Shown here one piece after another: positions 51,399-60,739 of a stretch of 64,000 nucleotides of DNA. Both the position numbers and the translations under genes were made by a program. Location of the stretch: positions 62,001-126,000 of the forward strand of contig CAYTBN010000007.1 in the NCBI GenBank assembly GCA_964436045.1. Reading direction: 5' to 3'. Source of the stretch: CAYTBN01 sp964436045 (GTDB lineage Bacteria > Myxococcota_A > UBA796 > UBA9615 > CAYRNR01). Numbering within the stretch: position 1 is the stretch's first letter; each line of letters begins with the position of its first letter. The notes below the pieces were generated by a model. It worked only from the letters and a program-made list of their open reading frames with translations. It did not search any database and had not been told where the DNA came from.

Positions 51399-52112
51399 GT
51401 GTTCGACCTGCTCCAACCGCTGACCGCCCGCCTGCGCCGCGCCCGTCGCTTCTCCCTGCGGTCCGGTGAACGCCAGACCGGGGCCATCCTCGCCGAGATC
51501 CGGGGGGACCACCGCCAGCGTTATGACCTCGCCGCCTCCCAGCTGGCCGACGTGCTGGCGGGCGGTCCGCGCCCCCTGGGCCTGGACGCGTTTTGTGGCA
51601 ACGGCTACGGCACGCGGATACTCGCCGACGCGCTGGGGGGTCCGATCATCGGCGTCGACGGTTCGGCGGCTGCCATCGACCACGCCCGCCGCCACCACGC
51701 CTCGGCGGCCACTACCTTCTCGGTACTGCGCTTCCCCGCCCCCCTCCCCCGCCGAGCCCTGGACTACGCGGTCTGCTTCGAATCCCTGGAGCACGTGGAC
51801 GACGGCCGGGGCCTGATGGCCGCGCTGGCCGGCGCCCTCCGGCCCGGCGGCTGGCTCTGGGTGTCGGCACCGGACGAGGAGCGGATGCCCCTCGCGCTGC
51901 ACCCCAACCCCTTCCACGTCCGCCACTACCGGCCGGAGGCGGTGATCGACGGCCTCGCCCGGCCGCTGGGGCTGAAGCTGGCCACCTGGTTCGGCCAGGA
52001 CGGGTACGAGCTGGACCCCCGCGGTCGACGACGGACGCGCCCGACCCACCTCACCCACCCCCGCGAAACCCGGCCCGGTCAAACCCGGATCTACCTCTTT
52101 CGCGCCCGCTGA
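51399..52112 (+). CDS. SAM-dependent methyltransferase
   Basis: 237 residues, class I Rossmann type. Motif I is GLDAFCGNGYGTRIL, the acidic residue after strand 2 is in IIGVDGSAAAID, and FESLEHVDDG is motif II/post-II. It methylates an unidentified substrate; the general shape resembles UbiE/BioC-like small-molecule methyltransferases. The GTG at 51399 follows the lipoprotein gene by 24 nt and may be co-transcribed. The C-terminus is basic (RRRTRPTHLTHPRETRP). Confidence 0.82.
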   Translation: MFDLLQPLTARLRRARRFSLRSGERQTGAILAEIRGDHRQRYDLAASQLADVLAGGPRPLGLDAFCGNGYGTRILADALGGPIIGVDGSAAAIDHARRHHASAATTFSVLRFPAPLPRRALDYAVCFESLEHVDDGRGLMAALAGALRPGGWLWVSAPDEERMPLALHPNPFHVRHYRPEAVIDGLARPLGLKLATWFGQDGYELDPRGRRRTRPTHLTHPRETRPGQTRIYLFRAR

Positions 52113-52143
52113 CGGCCGGCTGGCGCAGTGGCCCGTCCGGGGC

Positions 52144-52149
52144 TATAGT
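52144..52149 (+). promoter_or_regulatory. -10 hexamer 8 nt before the dehydratase start
   Basis: TATAGT ends 8 nt before the GTG at 52158, with no Shine-Dalgarno sequence between, so a leaderless mRNA is likely. Confidence 0.5.
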
Positions 52150-52157
52150 TCGCCGCT

Positions 52158-53132
52158 GTGGAGCAATACGCCGCCAACCTGTCCGACATCCGCGCCGCGG
52201 CCCGGCGCATCGCCGACCACGCCCACCGCACGCCCGTGATGACCTCGTCGACCCTGGACGAGGTCGCCGGCCGGCGGATCTTCCTCAAGTGCGAGCAGTT
52301 CCAGAAGGTGGGCGCCTTCAAGTTCCGCGGTGCGCTCAACGCGGTGCGCTGCCTGGACGACGGCCAGGCGAACCGGGGGGTGGTCACCCACTCCAGCGGC
52401 AACCACGGACAGGCGCTGGCGCTGGCGGCCCGGCTGCGAGGCATCCCTGCGTACATCGTGATGCCCCGCACCGCCCCTGCCGTCAAACAACGGGCCACCG
52501 CTGGCTATGGAGCCCGGGTGGTGCTCTGCGAGCCCACGGTCGCCGCCCGGGAGGCCACCGCCGCCCGGGTCCAGGCGGAGACCGGCGCCACGCCGATCCC
52601 GCCCTACGATCACCCGCCGATCATCGCCGGCCAGGGCACCATCGCCCTGGAGCTGTTCGAGCAGGTCCCGGATCTGGACGCCATCGTCGCCCCCGTGGGC
52701 GGCGGCGGCATGATCTCGGGCATCGCCATCGCCGCCCGTGGCCTGGACCCCCGCGTGCGGGTGTTCGCCGCCGAGCCGCTGGGCGCCGACGACGCCGCCC
52801 GCTCCAAGGCCGCCGGCCGGCTGATCCCACAGACCGCCCCCGACACGGTCTGCGACGGACTGCTGACCAGCCTCGGTGACTGCACCTGGCCCGTAGTCCG
52901 CGACCTGGTCGAGGAGGTGGTCACCGTCGTCGACGACGCCGTCCTGGCCGCCATGCGCCTGATCTGGGAGCGGATGAAGCTGGTCACCGAGACGTCAGCC
53001 GCCACCTCCGTCGCTGCCGTGCTCTCCGATCGCTTCGGCGAACTGTCCGGCCTCGACCGCGTCGCCGTCGTCCTCAGCGGGGGCAACCTGGACCTGGAAC
53101 GCCTGCCCTGGGCCCGCGACAACGGCGGATAG
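52158..53132 (+). CDS. PLP-dependent threonine/serine dehydratase or serine racemase
   Basis: 324 residues of the fold-type II PLP family. Lys55 in GAFKFRGAL binds PLP, SSGNHGQALA contacts the substrate carboxylate, and GGGGMISG binds the cofactor phosphate. Length without a regulatory ACT domain fits serine racemase, catabolic threonine dehydratase or 3-hydroxyaspartate ammonia-lyase; these cannot be separated by eye. It would deaminate or racemise hydroxy-amino acids in the cytoplasm. The GTG at 52158 lies 8 nt after a -10 hexamer. Confidence 0.9.
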   Translation: MEQYAANLSDIRAAARRIADHAHRTPVMTSSTLDEVAGRRIFLKCEQFQKVGAFKFRGALNAVRCLDDGQANRGVVTHSSGNHGQALALAARLRGIPAYIVMPRTAPAVKQRATAGYGARVVLCEPTVAAREATAARVQAETGATPIPPYDHPPIIAGQGTIALELFEQVPDLDAIVAPVGGGGMISGIAIAARGLDPRVRVFAAEPLGADDAARSKAAGRLIPQTAPDTVCDGLLTSLGDCTWPVVRDLVEEVVTVVDDAVLAAMRLIWERMKLVTETSAATSVAAVLSDRFGELSGLDRVAVVLSGGNLDLERLPWARDNGG

Positions 53133-53167
53133 CTGTCCCCCGGGGCCCTTCCCGCGCGCTTGTGTGG

Positions 53168-53173
53168 GATAAT
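53168..53173 (+). promoter_or_regulatory. -10 hexamer 6 nt before the AAA ATPase start
   Basis: GATAAT followed by six C and the GTG at 53180; no ribosome site, so a leaderless start is likely. Confidence 0.5.
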
Positions 53174-53179
53174 CCCCCC

Positions 53180-54682
53180 GTGGAACGGCTCTACGACGAG
53201 ATCACCGACCTGGCGCGCTCCCGCTACACCTTCCTCTACCTGCTGACCTGGGAGGAAGACCGCGCCATCCGGCTCCTCCGCCGGGTGGGCGAAAAGGTGA
53301 GCCGCGAGGTGGTGGTGACCCACACCGGTGCTAGCCCCGAGGGGGTCCGCGGCGGTGGGCTATCGAGCCTGGAGCTGCTGGCGTGGCTGCAGGAGCAGGA
53401 GCAGCCGATGCTGTTCGTGCTCAAGGACTTCCACCACGATCTGGGGGAACCGGCGGTCATGCGCACGCTGCGCAACATCCAGCCGGAGCTGGCCGAGCGC
53501 GAACAGGCGATCTGCGTGATCAGTCCGTTGCTGTCGCTGCCACGCGAGCTGGAGAAGGACATCCGGGTGGTGGACATCCCCCTGCCCGACCTGGCGGAGG
53601 TCGCCAAGCTGCTGGCCACCCTGATCAAACGTCAGGGGATCAAGATCGACGTCGAGCTGTTCGAGAAGTTCGTCAAGTCGTCACTGGGCCTGACCGAGGC
53701 GGAGATCAAGCGGGTCTATACCCGCATCGCCCTGACCGGAAACGGGTTCTCTTCGGAGGACCTGACCCTCCTGATCCAGGAGAAGAAGGCGATCATCCGC
53801 AAGTCCGAGTACCTGGAGTTCCACGACCAGACCGAGACCATGGAGGAGGTGGGCGGCCTCGATCAGCTCAAGGAGTGGCTGGCCAACCGGAGCCGTGCGT
53901 TCACCGAAAAGGCGCGCAAGTACGGCCTGCCCCAGCCCAAGGGGTTGTTCATGGTCGGGGTCCAGGGTTGCGGGAAGTCGCTGACCGCCAAGGCGGTGGC
54001 CAACCTGTGGCGCATCCCCCTGCTGCGGATGGACGTCGGTGGCCTGCTACAGGCCTCGGGCAGCGCCGAGGAGAAGTTGGGCGACACGATCAAGCTCGCC
54101 GAGTCCCTGTCGCCGGTGGTGCTCTGGGTCGACGAGATCGAGAAGGCGTTCGCCGGCGTCGAGACCGGGGCGGCCGAAGTGGCGGGGGCCACCCGCGCCT
54201 TCGGTGGCTTCATCACCTGGCTCCAGGAGAAGACACGGCCGGTGTTCGTGGTGGCCACGGCCAACAACGTGCGCGCCCTGCCCCCCGAGCTGCTGCGCAA
54301 AGGCCGCTTCGACGAGATCTTCTTCGTCGACCTACCCAACATCCACGAGCGAACGCTGATCTTCCAGATTCACCTGCGATTGCGAGGCCGCAGCCCGGAG
54401 CTGTTCGATTGCTGGGCGCTGTCCGAAGCCGCGGACAAGTTCTCCGGCGCCGAGATCGAGCAGGTGGTGGTCGCCGCCCTGTTCTCGGCGTTCGCGGCCG
54501 GACGCGAGGTCACCAACGACGATCTGCTGGCCGTGACCCGGGAGTCGGTGCCATTGGCCGTGACCATGGACCAGCGGATCAAGGAGCTGCGCGAGTGGGC
54601 CCGCGATCGCACGCGACCCGCGACCTACGACACCCGCCGCATCGACTTCTTCGATCAGGACGAAGACAACTTCAGCAGCTGA
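53180..54682 (+). CDS. AAA ATPase of the Ycf46 type
   Basis: 500 residues. The N-terminal 220 residues form a degenerate P-loop-like domain with LFVLKDFHHDLG, as in the Ycf46 group. The AAA domain has Walker A GVQGCGKSLT (260-268), Walker B VVLWVDEIEKAF and a sensor/arginine-finger region VATANNVRALPPELLRKGRFDEIFFVDLP. A C-terminal lid follows. It probably remodels protein complexes; the substrate is unknown. The GTG at 53180 was preferred over an upstream GTG because it follows a -10 hexamer and starts the conserved domain. It overlaps the convergent glycosyltransferase gene by 11 nt. Confidence 0.88.
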   Translation: MERLYDEITDLARSRYTFLYLLTWEEDRAIRLLRRVGEKVSREVVVTHTGASPEGVRGGGLSSLELLAWLQEQEQPMLFVLKDFHHDLGEPAVMRTLRNIQPELAEREQAICVISPLLSLPRELEKDIRVVDIPLPDLAEVAKLLATLIKRQGIKIDVELFEKFVKSSLGLTEAEIKRVYTRIALTGNGFSSEDLTLLIQEKKAIIRKSEYLEFHDQTETMEEVGGLDQLKEWLANRSRAFTEKARKYGLPQPKGLFMVGVQGCGKSLTAKAVANLWRIPLLRMDVGGLLQASGSAEEKLGDTIKLAESLSPVVLWVDEIEKAFAGVETGAAEVAGATRAFGGFITWLQEKTRPVFVVATANNVRALPPELLRKGRFDEIFFVDLPNIHERTLIFQIHLRLRGRSPELFDCWALSEAADKFSGAEIEQVVVAALFSAFAAGREVTNDDLLAVTRESVPLAVTMDQRIKELREWARDRTRPATYDTRRIDFFDQDEDNFSS

Positions 54683-55787
54683 GCAGCCGCCGATAGACAC
54701 CCGCGTAGCGCGCGGCCATTCGCCCGTGGTCCCGCCGCGCCTCGATGAGCGCCCGCGCCGCACGCCCCAGCGACCCGGCCCGATGGCTGTCGTCCAGCAG
54801 GCCGGCCAGGGCCGACACCAGCCCGTCGGTGTCGCCCGGCTCCACCAGCAGACCATGCTCCCCGTGGCGGATCAGGGCACCCACGTCGCCGACCCGGGTC
54901 GCCACCACCGGCCGCCCCTGGCCCATGGCCTCCAGCAGGGCGATGGGAGAGCCCTCGACCCGCGAGGCCAGCGCGAACACCGCGGCCCGGGCCATCAGCG
55001 CGGCGGCGTCGTCCACGTGCCCCGGGAGCGCCAGCGCCAGCCCCCGATCCACCGCGCGGCGGGCCAGCACCCCGCGGTCGTCCCCCTCCCCCAGCACGAC
55101 CACCGCCAGGGGTCGCCCGGCAGCCAGGCGGGCAGACGCGTCCACCAGCTCGGCGAACCCCTTGGCCGGCTCCAGGCGACCCGCGGCCACCACCAGCGGC
55201 GTCCGGGGGTCGATCCCCAGCTGTCGAAGGCGGGCGTCCGACGCCGGGGGCCCGAGCCGCGCCAGCCGGATCCCGTTGGGCACCACGGCCACCCCGCGGA
55301 TTCCTCGCGCGGCCAGCTCCCCGGCCCCCGCCTCGCACACGGCCACCACCGCCGCCGCCCGCCCCATCGCCCGCAGGCCGAGTCGCTCGTAGATCCGCTC
55401 CCGTCGGCTCCGGGAGAGCCAGCCGTGGTGGGTCACCACGAGGGGACAGCCGGTCAGGCGGGCGGCGGCGGCCCCCACCACTTGCCCCTTGGGCTCGTGG
55501 GCGTGGATCAACGCGATCCGGCGACGCCGGATCAGACGGACGACGCGGGCGACCAGTCGGGCATCCACCGGCCCGCGGCTGGGTAGCACCTCGGTGTCGA
55601 GCCCCTGTTCGCGGGCGCGGGCGCCCAGCGCCGCCGCGGGTCGAATCCGGTGGGACAGCGCACCGATCCAGGGGCGGAATCCCTGTTCGGGCAGTCCGGC
55701 GGCCAGGTCCAGCAGCACGTGATCCGGTCCGCTGGGTTCGGTGCTGGACCGCAGATGGAGCACCCGGAGTGGTGCGACATCAGCCAT
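54672..55787 (-). CDS. GT4-family glycosyltransferase
   Basis: 371 residues, GT-B fold. The N-terminal domain has HLRSSTEPSGPDHVLLDLA, and the nucleotide-sugar domain has VVAAGRLEPAKGFAELVDA and SRVEGSPIALLEAMGQGRPVV, the E-x7-E motif of family GT4. It transfers a sugar from a nucleotide donor in the cytoplasm to a surface polysaccharide or lipid. Its ATG at 55787 overlaps the end of the capsule-type gene by 8 nt, so the two proteins form a translationally coupled pair in glycan synthesis. The donor and acceptor are unknown. Confidence 0.9.
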   Translation of the reverse strand: MADVAPLRVLHLRSSTEPSGPDHVLLDLAAGLPEQGFRPWIGALSHRIRPAAALGARAREQGLDTEVLPSRGPVDARLVARVVRLIRRRRIALIHAHEPKGQVVGAAAARLTGCPLVVTHHGWLSRSRRERIYERLGLRAMGRAAAVVAVCEAGAGELAARGIRGVAVVPNGIRLARLGPPASDARLRQLGIDPRTPLVVAAGRLEPAKGFAELVDASARLAAGRPLAVVVLGEGDDRGVLARRAVDRGLALALPGHVDDAAALMARAAVFALASRVEGSPIALLEAMGQGRPVVATRVGDVGALIRHGEHGLLVEPGDTDGLVSALAGLLDDSHRAGSLGRAARALIEARRDHGRMAARYAGVYRRLLSC

Positions 55788-57072
55788 CCTCGCCCCCCCC
55801 CCAGGGGTGCCGCCCCGCCGCCAGCAGCGCGTGGAGCGACTCCACGGTCTCCGGGTACAGCTGCCCCCGCTCGCCGGGGAGGCCGGCGGGGCCCGCAAGC
55901 AGCCGCAACAGACGGCCGCGCACCTCCGACGCCGGGGGCTGGTGGGTGGCGGTCGCCAGGGCGTCAGCCAGCCCGCGCAGGCCCCGCGCCCGCTGCACGA
56001 CCCCTGGCACGCCATACGCCGACGGCGCCAGGGTGACCACGGGACGTCCCTGCACCACGGCCTCCAGTCCGACGGTGGAGTTGAGCACGACCACCGCCTG
56101 GGCGCCAGCGATCCAGGGTCTCACCTCCCCCGCCGCCCACAGACAGCCGCGGGCCCGCTCGACCGCGGCGGCCGCCCGCGCCCGCCCGCGGTCGAGGGGG
56201 TGGGGCTTGACCGCCAGCAACACGTCCCGGCCGAGCGCCCGGCTGACCGCGGCCCGCACAGGTGCCACCAGGGCGGCCGGATCCCACAGCGCCGGTTCGC
56301 TCCAGATCAGCACCTGGGTGTCGTCGGGCACCTGCAGGGCAAGCAGCACGTAGGGACGGTCCGGCGGCGTGCGCACCCCCGCAGGCCCGGCGGGAGTCCG
56401 ACTGCGCCGCAGGCGGGCCGGGTGCAGGGGCCGGGAAAGGGCGCGGTGCACATGGTCGCGCCAGGCGCCGACGTCCGGCTGGGGAACGGGCTCTCCGTCC
56501 CGGCGGGGATGGGCGGCGAGCGCCCCGTCCCCCAACGTACTCGGCCATCGGTCCTGTCCCGCCCCCACGAAGCTCGCGGCCGCGTTCACCCCGCAGAAGT
56601 CGGCCTGCAGGCGTCCGGGGAGCAGGCCGTTCTCCAGGTGAAGGCAGGGCACTCCGCGAGACCGGGCCCAGAGGTGGGCCAACCTGGCCTCCGGGTGCCA
56701 GCCGTTCCACACCACCAGACAATCGGCGGGTTCCCGCTCCAGGGTGCCGAGCAACCCACGGGTGCGGCGGGCGAGCAGGCGCGAGCGCCACGCGAGCCAG
56801 CCAGTGGTCAGCCTCGGGTCCACCCGGGCCCGGCGCCGGGCGAACACCATGGCGCCGTCGATCAGGTCTGCCGGGGCCGCTGGGCCCGACCACGACGGGC
56901 GGGTGGGCGGCTCGCCACAGCGGCGCAGCCAGCTCGCGGCGCCCACGGAGCTGGGGAGCAGGAAGCGCACCGCCACGCCGCGCGCGCGCAGTCCGCGGGC
57001 CAGGGCGAGCTCGAGGGCCACGGAGGTGTCCTGGGAGGCGACGAAGGCGACGCGGAGAGAGGTCTGGTCCAT
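55780..57072 (-). CDS. Capsular polysaccharide biosynthesis protein (KpsC/KpsS-like)
   Basis: 430 residues with two Rossmann-like halves. LVVWNGWHPEARLAHLWA and CLHLENGLLPG match the KpsS/KpsC region NGxRP...EDGF, and VVVLNSTVGLEAVVQGRPVVTL matches their nucleotide-binding C-terminal part. Relatives add beta-Kdo linker residues to lipid-anchored capsule or LPS. The ATG at 57072 was chosen because it opens the first strand (LRVAFVASQDTSVAL); further upstream lie divergent promoter sequences of the next gene. It is followed by an overlapping GT4 gene. Confidence 0.8.
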   Translation of the reverse strand: MDQTSLRVAFVASQDTSVALELALARGLRARGVAVRFLLPSSVGAASWLRRCGEPPTRPSWSGPAAPADLIDGAMVFARRRARVDPRLTTGWLAWRSRLLARRTRGLLGTLEREPADCLVVWNGWHPEARLAHLWARSRGVPCLHLENGLLPGRLQADFCGVNAAASFVGAGQDRWPSTLGDGALAAHPRRDGEPVPQPDVGAWRDHVHRALSRPLHPARLRRSRTPAGPAGVRTPPDRPYVLLALQVPDDTQVLIWSEPALWDPAALVAPVRAAVSRALGRDVLLAVKPHPLDRGRARAAAAVERARGCLWAAGEVRPWIAGAQAVVVLNSTVGLEAVVQGRPVVTLAPSAYGVPGVVQRARGLRGLADALATATHQPPASEVRGRLLRLLAGPAGLPGERGQLYPETVESLHALLAAGRHPWGGGEDG

Positions 57073-57142
57073 TTGCGGAGACCGGCGCCGGAACCCGGCC
57101 CGGAGCGCTGCGTCATTGTACCCCCGGCGAGGCCACCCGCGC

Positions 57143-57171
57143 TTGACCCGCCCGCGTGCGATCCTCACGAT
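57143..57171 (+). promoter_or_regulatory. Possible promoter of the GT4 gene
   Basis: TTGACC (57143-57148), 17-nt spacer, CACGAT (57166-57171), 7 nt before the ATG at 57179. The -10 is poor, but the start would again be leaderless. Confidence 0.3.
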
Positions 57172-57178
57172 CGCGTGC

Positions 57179-58240
57179 ATGGCGCGGCCCCTGCGAGTGG
57201 CCTTCGACGTACGGATGGCCGGATCGTCCGGCATCGGCACCTACGTGGATGCCCTGGTGGACCACCTCTCCCGGGAGGACTCCCTGGAGCTGCGACCGGT
57301 GCGATCGGGGGCCGGGATCTACTCGCTGCGGGAGCAGCTGACACTCCCCCCGCGGGCCCTGGGGGCCGACCTGTTCCACGCACCCCACTACAACGCGCCG
57401 CTGGCGGCCCCATGCCCCCTGGTCGCCACGATCCACGACCTGGCCCACCTGGCCCTGCCCGAGATCTTCCGCGGCCGGGCGATGCGAATCTACGCCAACG
57501 CCATGCTGCGCGGCACCCTGGCCCGGGCCCGGCGGGTGATCACGGTCTCGGCGTTCAGCCGAGACGAGCTGGTCCGGCGGCTGGGGGCCGATCCCGCACG
57601 CATCCGCGTGATCTACAACGGCGTAGATCCGCGCTTCCGGCCGGCGGACGATCCGGCCTCTGTGACCGCCCGACTGCGCGGGATGGACATCGACGGCCCC
57701 TACGTGCTGTACGTGGGCAACGTCAAGGCCCACAAGAACCTGACCGGTCTGATCACCGCCTTCGAGCAGCTGTCCGGCTCCGGCCTGAGGCTGGTCATCG
57801 CCGGGACCGTCGGCGGCTTCCGGGTCGGGGACGACGCCGTCAACGTCGCCCTGGCCCGCAGCCCCGCGGCCGGCCGGATCCGGGCCACCGGCTGGGTGGA
57901 CGACGACCAGCTGCTGGCCCTGTACCAAGGGGCCCAACTGCTGGCGATGCCCAGCCTGTACGAGGGTTTCGGCCTGCCGGTCGTCGAGGCGATGGCCTGC
58001 GGGATCCCGGTGGTCAGCAGCGATCGCGCGTCCTTGCCCGAGGTGGCCGGGGAGGCCGCCGTGCTGGTGGATCCGCAGGATGCGGGCGCCTTCGCCGCAG
58101 CCCTGGACCGGGTGGCCGGCGACGACGGGCTGCGTCAGGAGCTGACCACCCGCGGGCTCGAACGCGCCCGCCACTTCAGCTGGCGGGCGAGCGCGAAGGC
58201 TCACGTGGAGCTGTATCGAGAGGTCGCCGGGGGGGGCTGA
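57179..58240 (+). CDS. GT4-family glycosyltransferase
   Basis: 353 residues, GT-B fold of the mannosyltransferase-like type. It starts RVAFDVRMAGSSGIGTYVD (the Gly-rich acceptor loop), and the donor site has LYVGNVKAHKNLTGLI and LYEGFGLPVVEAMACGIPVV (E-x7-E). Probably builds the same surface glycan as the divergent pair at 54672-57072. The ATG at 57179 has no Shine-Dalgarno sequence. The frame is open far upstream, but there it is antisense to the KpsS-like gene. Confidence 0.9.
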   Translation: MARPLRVAFDVRMAGSSGIGTYVDALVDHLSREDSLELRPVRSGAGIYSLREQLTLPPRALGADLFHAPHYNAPLAAPCPLVATIHDLAHLALPEIFRGRAMRIYANAMLRGTLARARRVITVSAFSRDELVRRLGADPARIRVIYNGVDPRFRPADDPASVTARLRGMDIDGPYVLYVGNVKAHKNLTGLITAFEQLSGSGLRLVIAGTVGGFRVGDDAVNVALARSPAAGRIRATGWVDDDQLLALYQGAQLLAMPSLYEGFGLPVVEAMACGIPVVSSDRASLPEVAGEAAVLVDPQDAGAFAAALDRVAGDDGLRQELTTRGLERARHFSWRASAKAHVELYREVAGGG

Positions 58241-58255
58241 ATCCGGGCCGCCGCG

Positions 58256-59422
58256 TCAGCGCAGCACGATCACAAAACGCTCGTTCTCGAACTTCTCGAG
58301 GTTGCGCAGCCGGATCACGGCCCGATCCTTGTCCGTGGTGTCCACGGTGTAGTCCTCGTTGCGCCTGTACTTGTCGTTGGGCAGCAGCTCGGCGTTGTTG
58401 ATCGCGTTCTTGCCGAAGGCGCGGGCGCCGAGGACGATGCGGTTGTCCTCACGCAGGTCGACGGAGTAGATGAACAGGTCCGGATCGTAGTCCTTCAACC
58501 GCTTGCCGCCGGCCTTGATCACCCCGTCCTGGCGCAGGTTCGACGCCGTGTCCACGTAGTAGTGGGCCGACGCCATGACCGTCTCCATCTCCGTGTTCTC
58601 GTCGTACAGGACGTCGCGCTCGGCCACCACCTCGGCGTGGCGGACCTCGAGGGCCTCGAGGTCGGAGGTCAGCTGGTCGCGCTGGTGCTCGAGCACCTCG
58701 AGCTCCGCCTGCAGGGTCGTGGCCAGGTTCTGGGCGTCGTCGCGCTCTCTCTTGATCTTCTTCTCGGCCTGGACGTTGAGGAAGTAGGGGCTGACCTTGG
58801 CGCTGCCCTGGGTCACCGCCGTCCCGTACACGCCGTTCTCGTAGAAGTTCCAGACCTCGTGGCCGGCGACCAGGCGGTCGGTGAGCAGGGAGCGCAGCAC
58901 CGCCTCCTTGGCCTCCTCCTCGCTGAGCCCGATCTCGTTGGTCAGGTAGTCCATCGCGATGCCCAGGTGGTTGTCGCCACGCTGGACGACGACCGGCACG
59001 GGCAGCCGCCCCTTGAGCTCCTCGATCTCGGCACGCAGGTCGTCGATGCGCTCCTGCTTGGAGAGGATGTCCTTGACCAGACCCTGGTAGGTCACGTCCT
59101 CTTCGGCCTCGAGCTTGCGGCGCAGCAGCTCGACCTCGGCCTGGCTCAGCTCGATGCCCTTGAGGCTCTGGCCGGTGGCTTCCTTGTACTGCTCGGCCAG
59201 CTTGATGAAGTCGGCCTGCTCCTGCTTGATGTCCCCCTCGATGCCCGCGATCCGGTTGGCGTCCGCCATCTGCTTGCCCAGGGTCTCGGGCGTACCCGAC
59301 GGGCTGACGATGACGTCCGCATCCTCCTCGTCGCCCCCCGCTCCGCAGCCACCGAGTACCAAGGCGAGGCCGAGGGTGGTCAGCTGGGAGATCACCAGCC
59401 ACCGTTCGTAACGTGTACGCAT
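58256..59422 (-). CDS. Coiled-coil lipoprotein
   Basis: 388 residues. The signal peptide ends with a lipobox (VLGGC). Two coiled-coil stretches (about 55-140 and 220-290; heptads with Leu, Glu, Lys) flank a globular part with LGIAMDYLTNEIGLSEEEAKEAV. The C-terminus is a small beta-domain. It would be a periplasmic or outer-membrane lipoprotein that spans or links envelope layers. No catalytic motif is visible. It is convergent with the glycosyltransferase gene and divergent from the ATP-grasp gene. Confidence 0.78.
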   Translation of the reverse strand: MRTRYERWLVISQLTTLGLALVLGGCGAGGDEEDADVIVSPSGTPETLGKQMADANRIAGIEGDIKQEQADFIKLAEQYKEATGQSLKGIELSQAEVELLRRKLEAEEDVTYQGLVKDILSKQERIDDLRAEIEELKGRLPVPVVVQRGDNHLGIAMDYLTNEIGLSEEEAKEAVLRSLLTDRLVAGHEVWNFYENGVYGTAVTQGSAKVSPYFLNVQAEKKIKRERDDAQNLATTLQAELEVLEHQRDQLTSDLEALEVRHAEVVAERDVLYDENTEMETVMASAHYYVDTASNLRQDGVIKAGGKRLKDYDPDLFIYSVDLREDNRIVLGARAFGKNAINNAELLPNDKYRRNEDYTVDTTDKDRAVIRLRNLEKFENERFVIVLR

Positions 59423-59543
59423 CTGCCGTTCCTCCCCTTCCCAGCGGCCGCCGCCGGGCAGCGATTTCGGCTGAGTCTACGCATCCGCCCCGGCGACGTC
59501 GACCGCAAACCCCAGGCGCGCGCGCGCCCGACGCGGATTTTTC

Positions 59544-59572
59544 TTGACCAGATCGCTCGTGATCACTATCAC
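59544..59572 (+). promoter_or_regulatory. Sigma-70-like promoter of the ATP-grasp gene
   Basis: TTGACC (59544-59549), 17-nt spacer, TATCAC (59567-59572), 62 nt before the ATG at 59635. The palindrome GTGATCAC (59559-59566) directly before the -10 could bind a regulator. Confidence 0.6.
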
Positions 59573-59634
59573 TTCGGGCCGTAGAGACTGGCTCGGTAGT
59601 CGTGGTTGGGGCCGAATTCCGAAGTGGACAGCAG

Positions 59635-60678
59635 ATGCGGATCGGGTTGGTGGTGAATCGCATCCGGCGTCTCCGGAGCAGCTACACAACGACACACCTG
59701 GCAGCCGCCGCGGTCGGGGCCGGACTGCGTGCCCTGTTCATTGACATCGACGGATTCACACTCGACCCCAGCGGTCGTATCCTCGCGCGGGCCCACGCGG
59801 TCCCGCGGGACGGGGACGACCCGGAGTCCCTGGCCGCGGGCGCGCGAGCGGGGGCGTTCGCCAGCGGTCTGATCGATCTCGACCAGCTGGACGTGCTCCT
59901 GCTGCGCAACAACCCGGTACGGCGCACCGTGCTCGATTTTGCGCGGGCGGTACGAGACCGGGGCGTCCTGGTGCTCAACGATCCGGACGGGGTCGCCGCC
60001 GGAGCCGGCAAGCTGGCGCTGGAGTCGCTGCCGGTCGCGCTGCGGCCGCGCACGCTGGTGACGCGGGATCCGCGGATCCTGCACGGGTTCCTCGGGGACC
60101 TGGGCCGGCCCGCGGTGCTCAAGCCGGTGCGGGGATTCGGTGGCAAGGGAGTGCGGATCGTCGATCCCGGGGATCCGGGCGGTGTGGCACGGGCTCTGGC
60201 GGAACTTGCGGGTTCCGGATCGGAGTACGTGGTCGCCCAGGAGTTGATCCGGGGAGCGGAACAGGGAGACAAGCGGATCCTGCTGGCGGACGGCGAACCC
60301 GTGGGGTGCTACGTGAGGATGCGGGGAGAAGGTGAGTTTCGCCACAACATCCACCTGGGCGGCGAGCCCGTGGCGGGTCGGCTCGATCGGGCCGACCACG
60401 ACATCGTCGATGCGCTCGCGCCCCGGCTTCGGGCCGACGGGATCTTCCTCGCGGGGCTCGACGTGATCGGCGGGCGTGCGGTGGAGGTCAACGTGGTGGC
60501 CCCTGGAGGGATCGCCAACATCGAAGCTACGACGGGCGCCCGGGTCGCCGACCCGCTGATCGCCCGCCTGCAGCGACGCATCGCGGACCACCGTGGCGCG
60601 TCGTCACCCGCTCGGGCCAGTACGGCCCCTGCGGTGGGTATTCGCGGAACATTCAACGCTGGTTGGGGACCCCGATGA
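59635..60678 (+). CDS. ATP-grasp enzyme (glutathione-synthetase/RimK-like)
   Basis: 347 residues. The N-terminal domain (MRIGLVVNRIRRLRSSYTT) differs from authentic glutathione synthetase. The ATP-grasp core has the phosphate loop KPVRGFGGKGV, YVVAQELIRGAEQGDKRI and the metal-ligand strand EVNVVAPGGIANIEA, all as in GshB/RimK. It would couple a carboxylate to an amine or thiol with ATP. Glutathione synthesis is possible, but no ligase for gamma-glutamylcysteine is nearby; peptide modification is an alternative because a pentapeptide-repeat gene follows. The C-terminus is disordered. The ATG at 59635 was chosen for its N-terminal strand. Confidence 0.82.
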   Translation: MRIGLVVNRIRRLRSSYTTTHLAAAAVGAGLRALFIDIDGFTLDPSGRILARAHAVPRDGDDPESLAAGARAGAFASGLIDLDQLDVLLLRNNPVRRTVLDFARAVRDRGVLVLNDPDGVAAGAGKLALESLPVALRPRTLVTRDPRILHGFLGDLGRPAVLKPVRGFGGKGVRIVDPGDPGGVARALAELAGSGSEYVVAQELIRGAEQGDKRILLADGEPVGCYVRMRGEGEFRHNIHLGGEPVAGRLDRADHDIVDALAPRLRADGIFLAGLDVIGGRAVEVNVVAPGGIANIEATTGARVADPLIARLQRRIADHRGASSPARASTAPAVGIRGTFNAGWGPR

Positions 60679-60739
60679 ACGGGGATTCTCCGGGTGATCT
60701 GCCCGGTCGCCGCAGGTGACCGAGGGCAAAGAGGTAATC

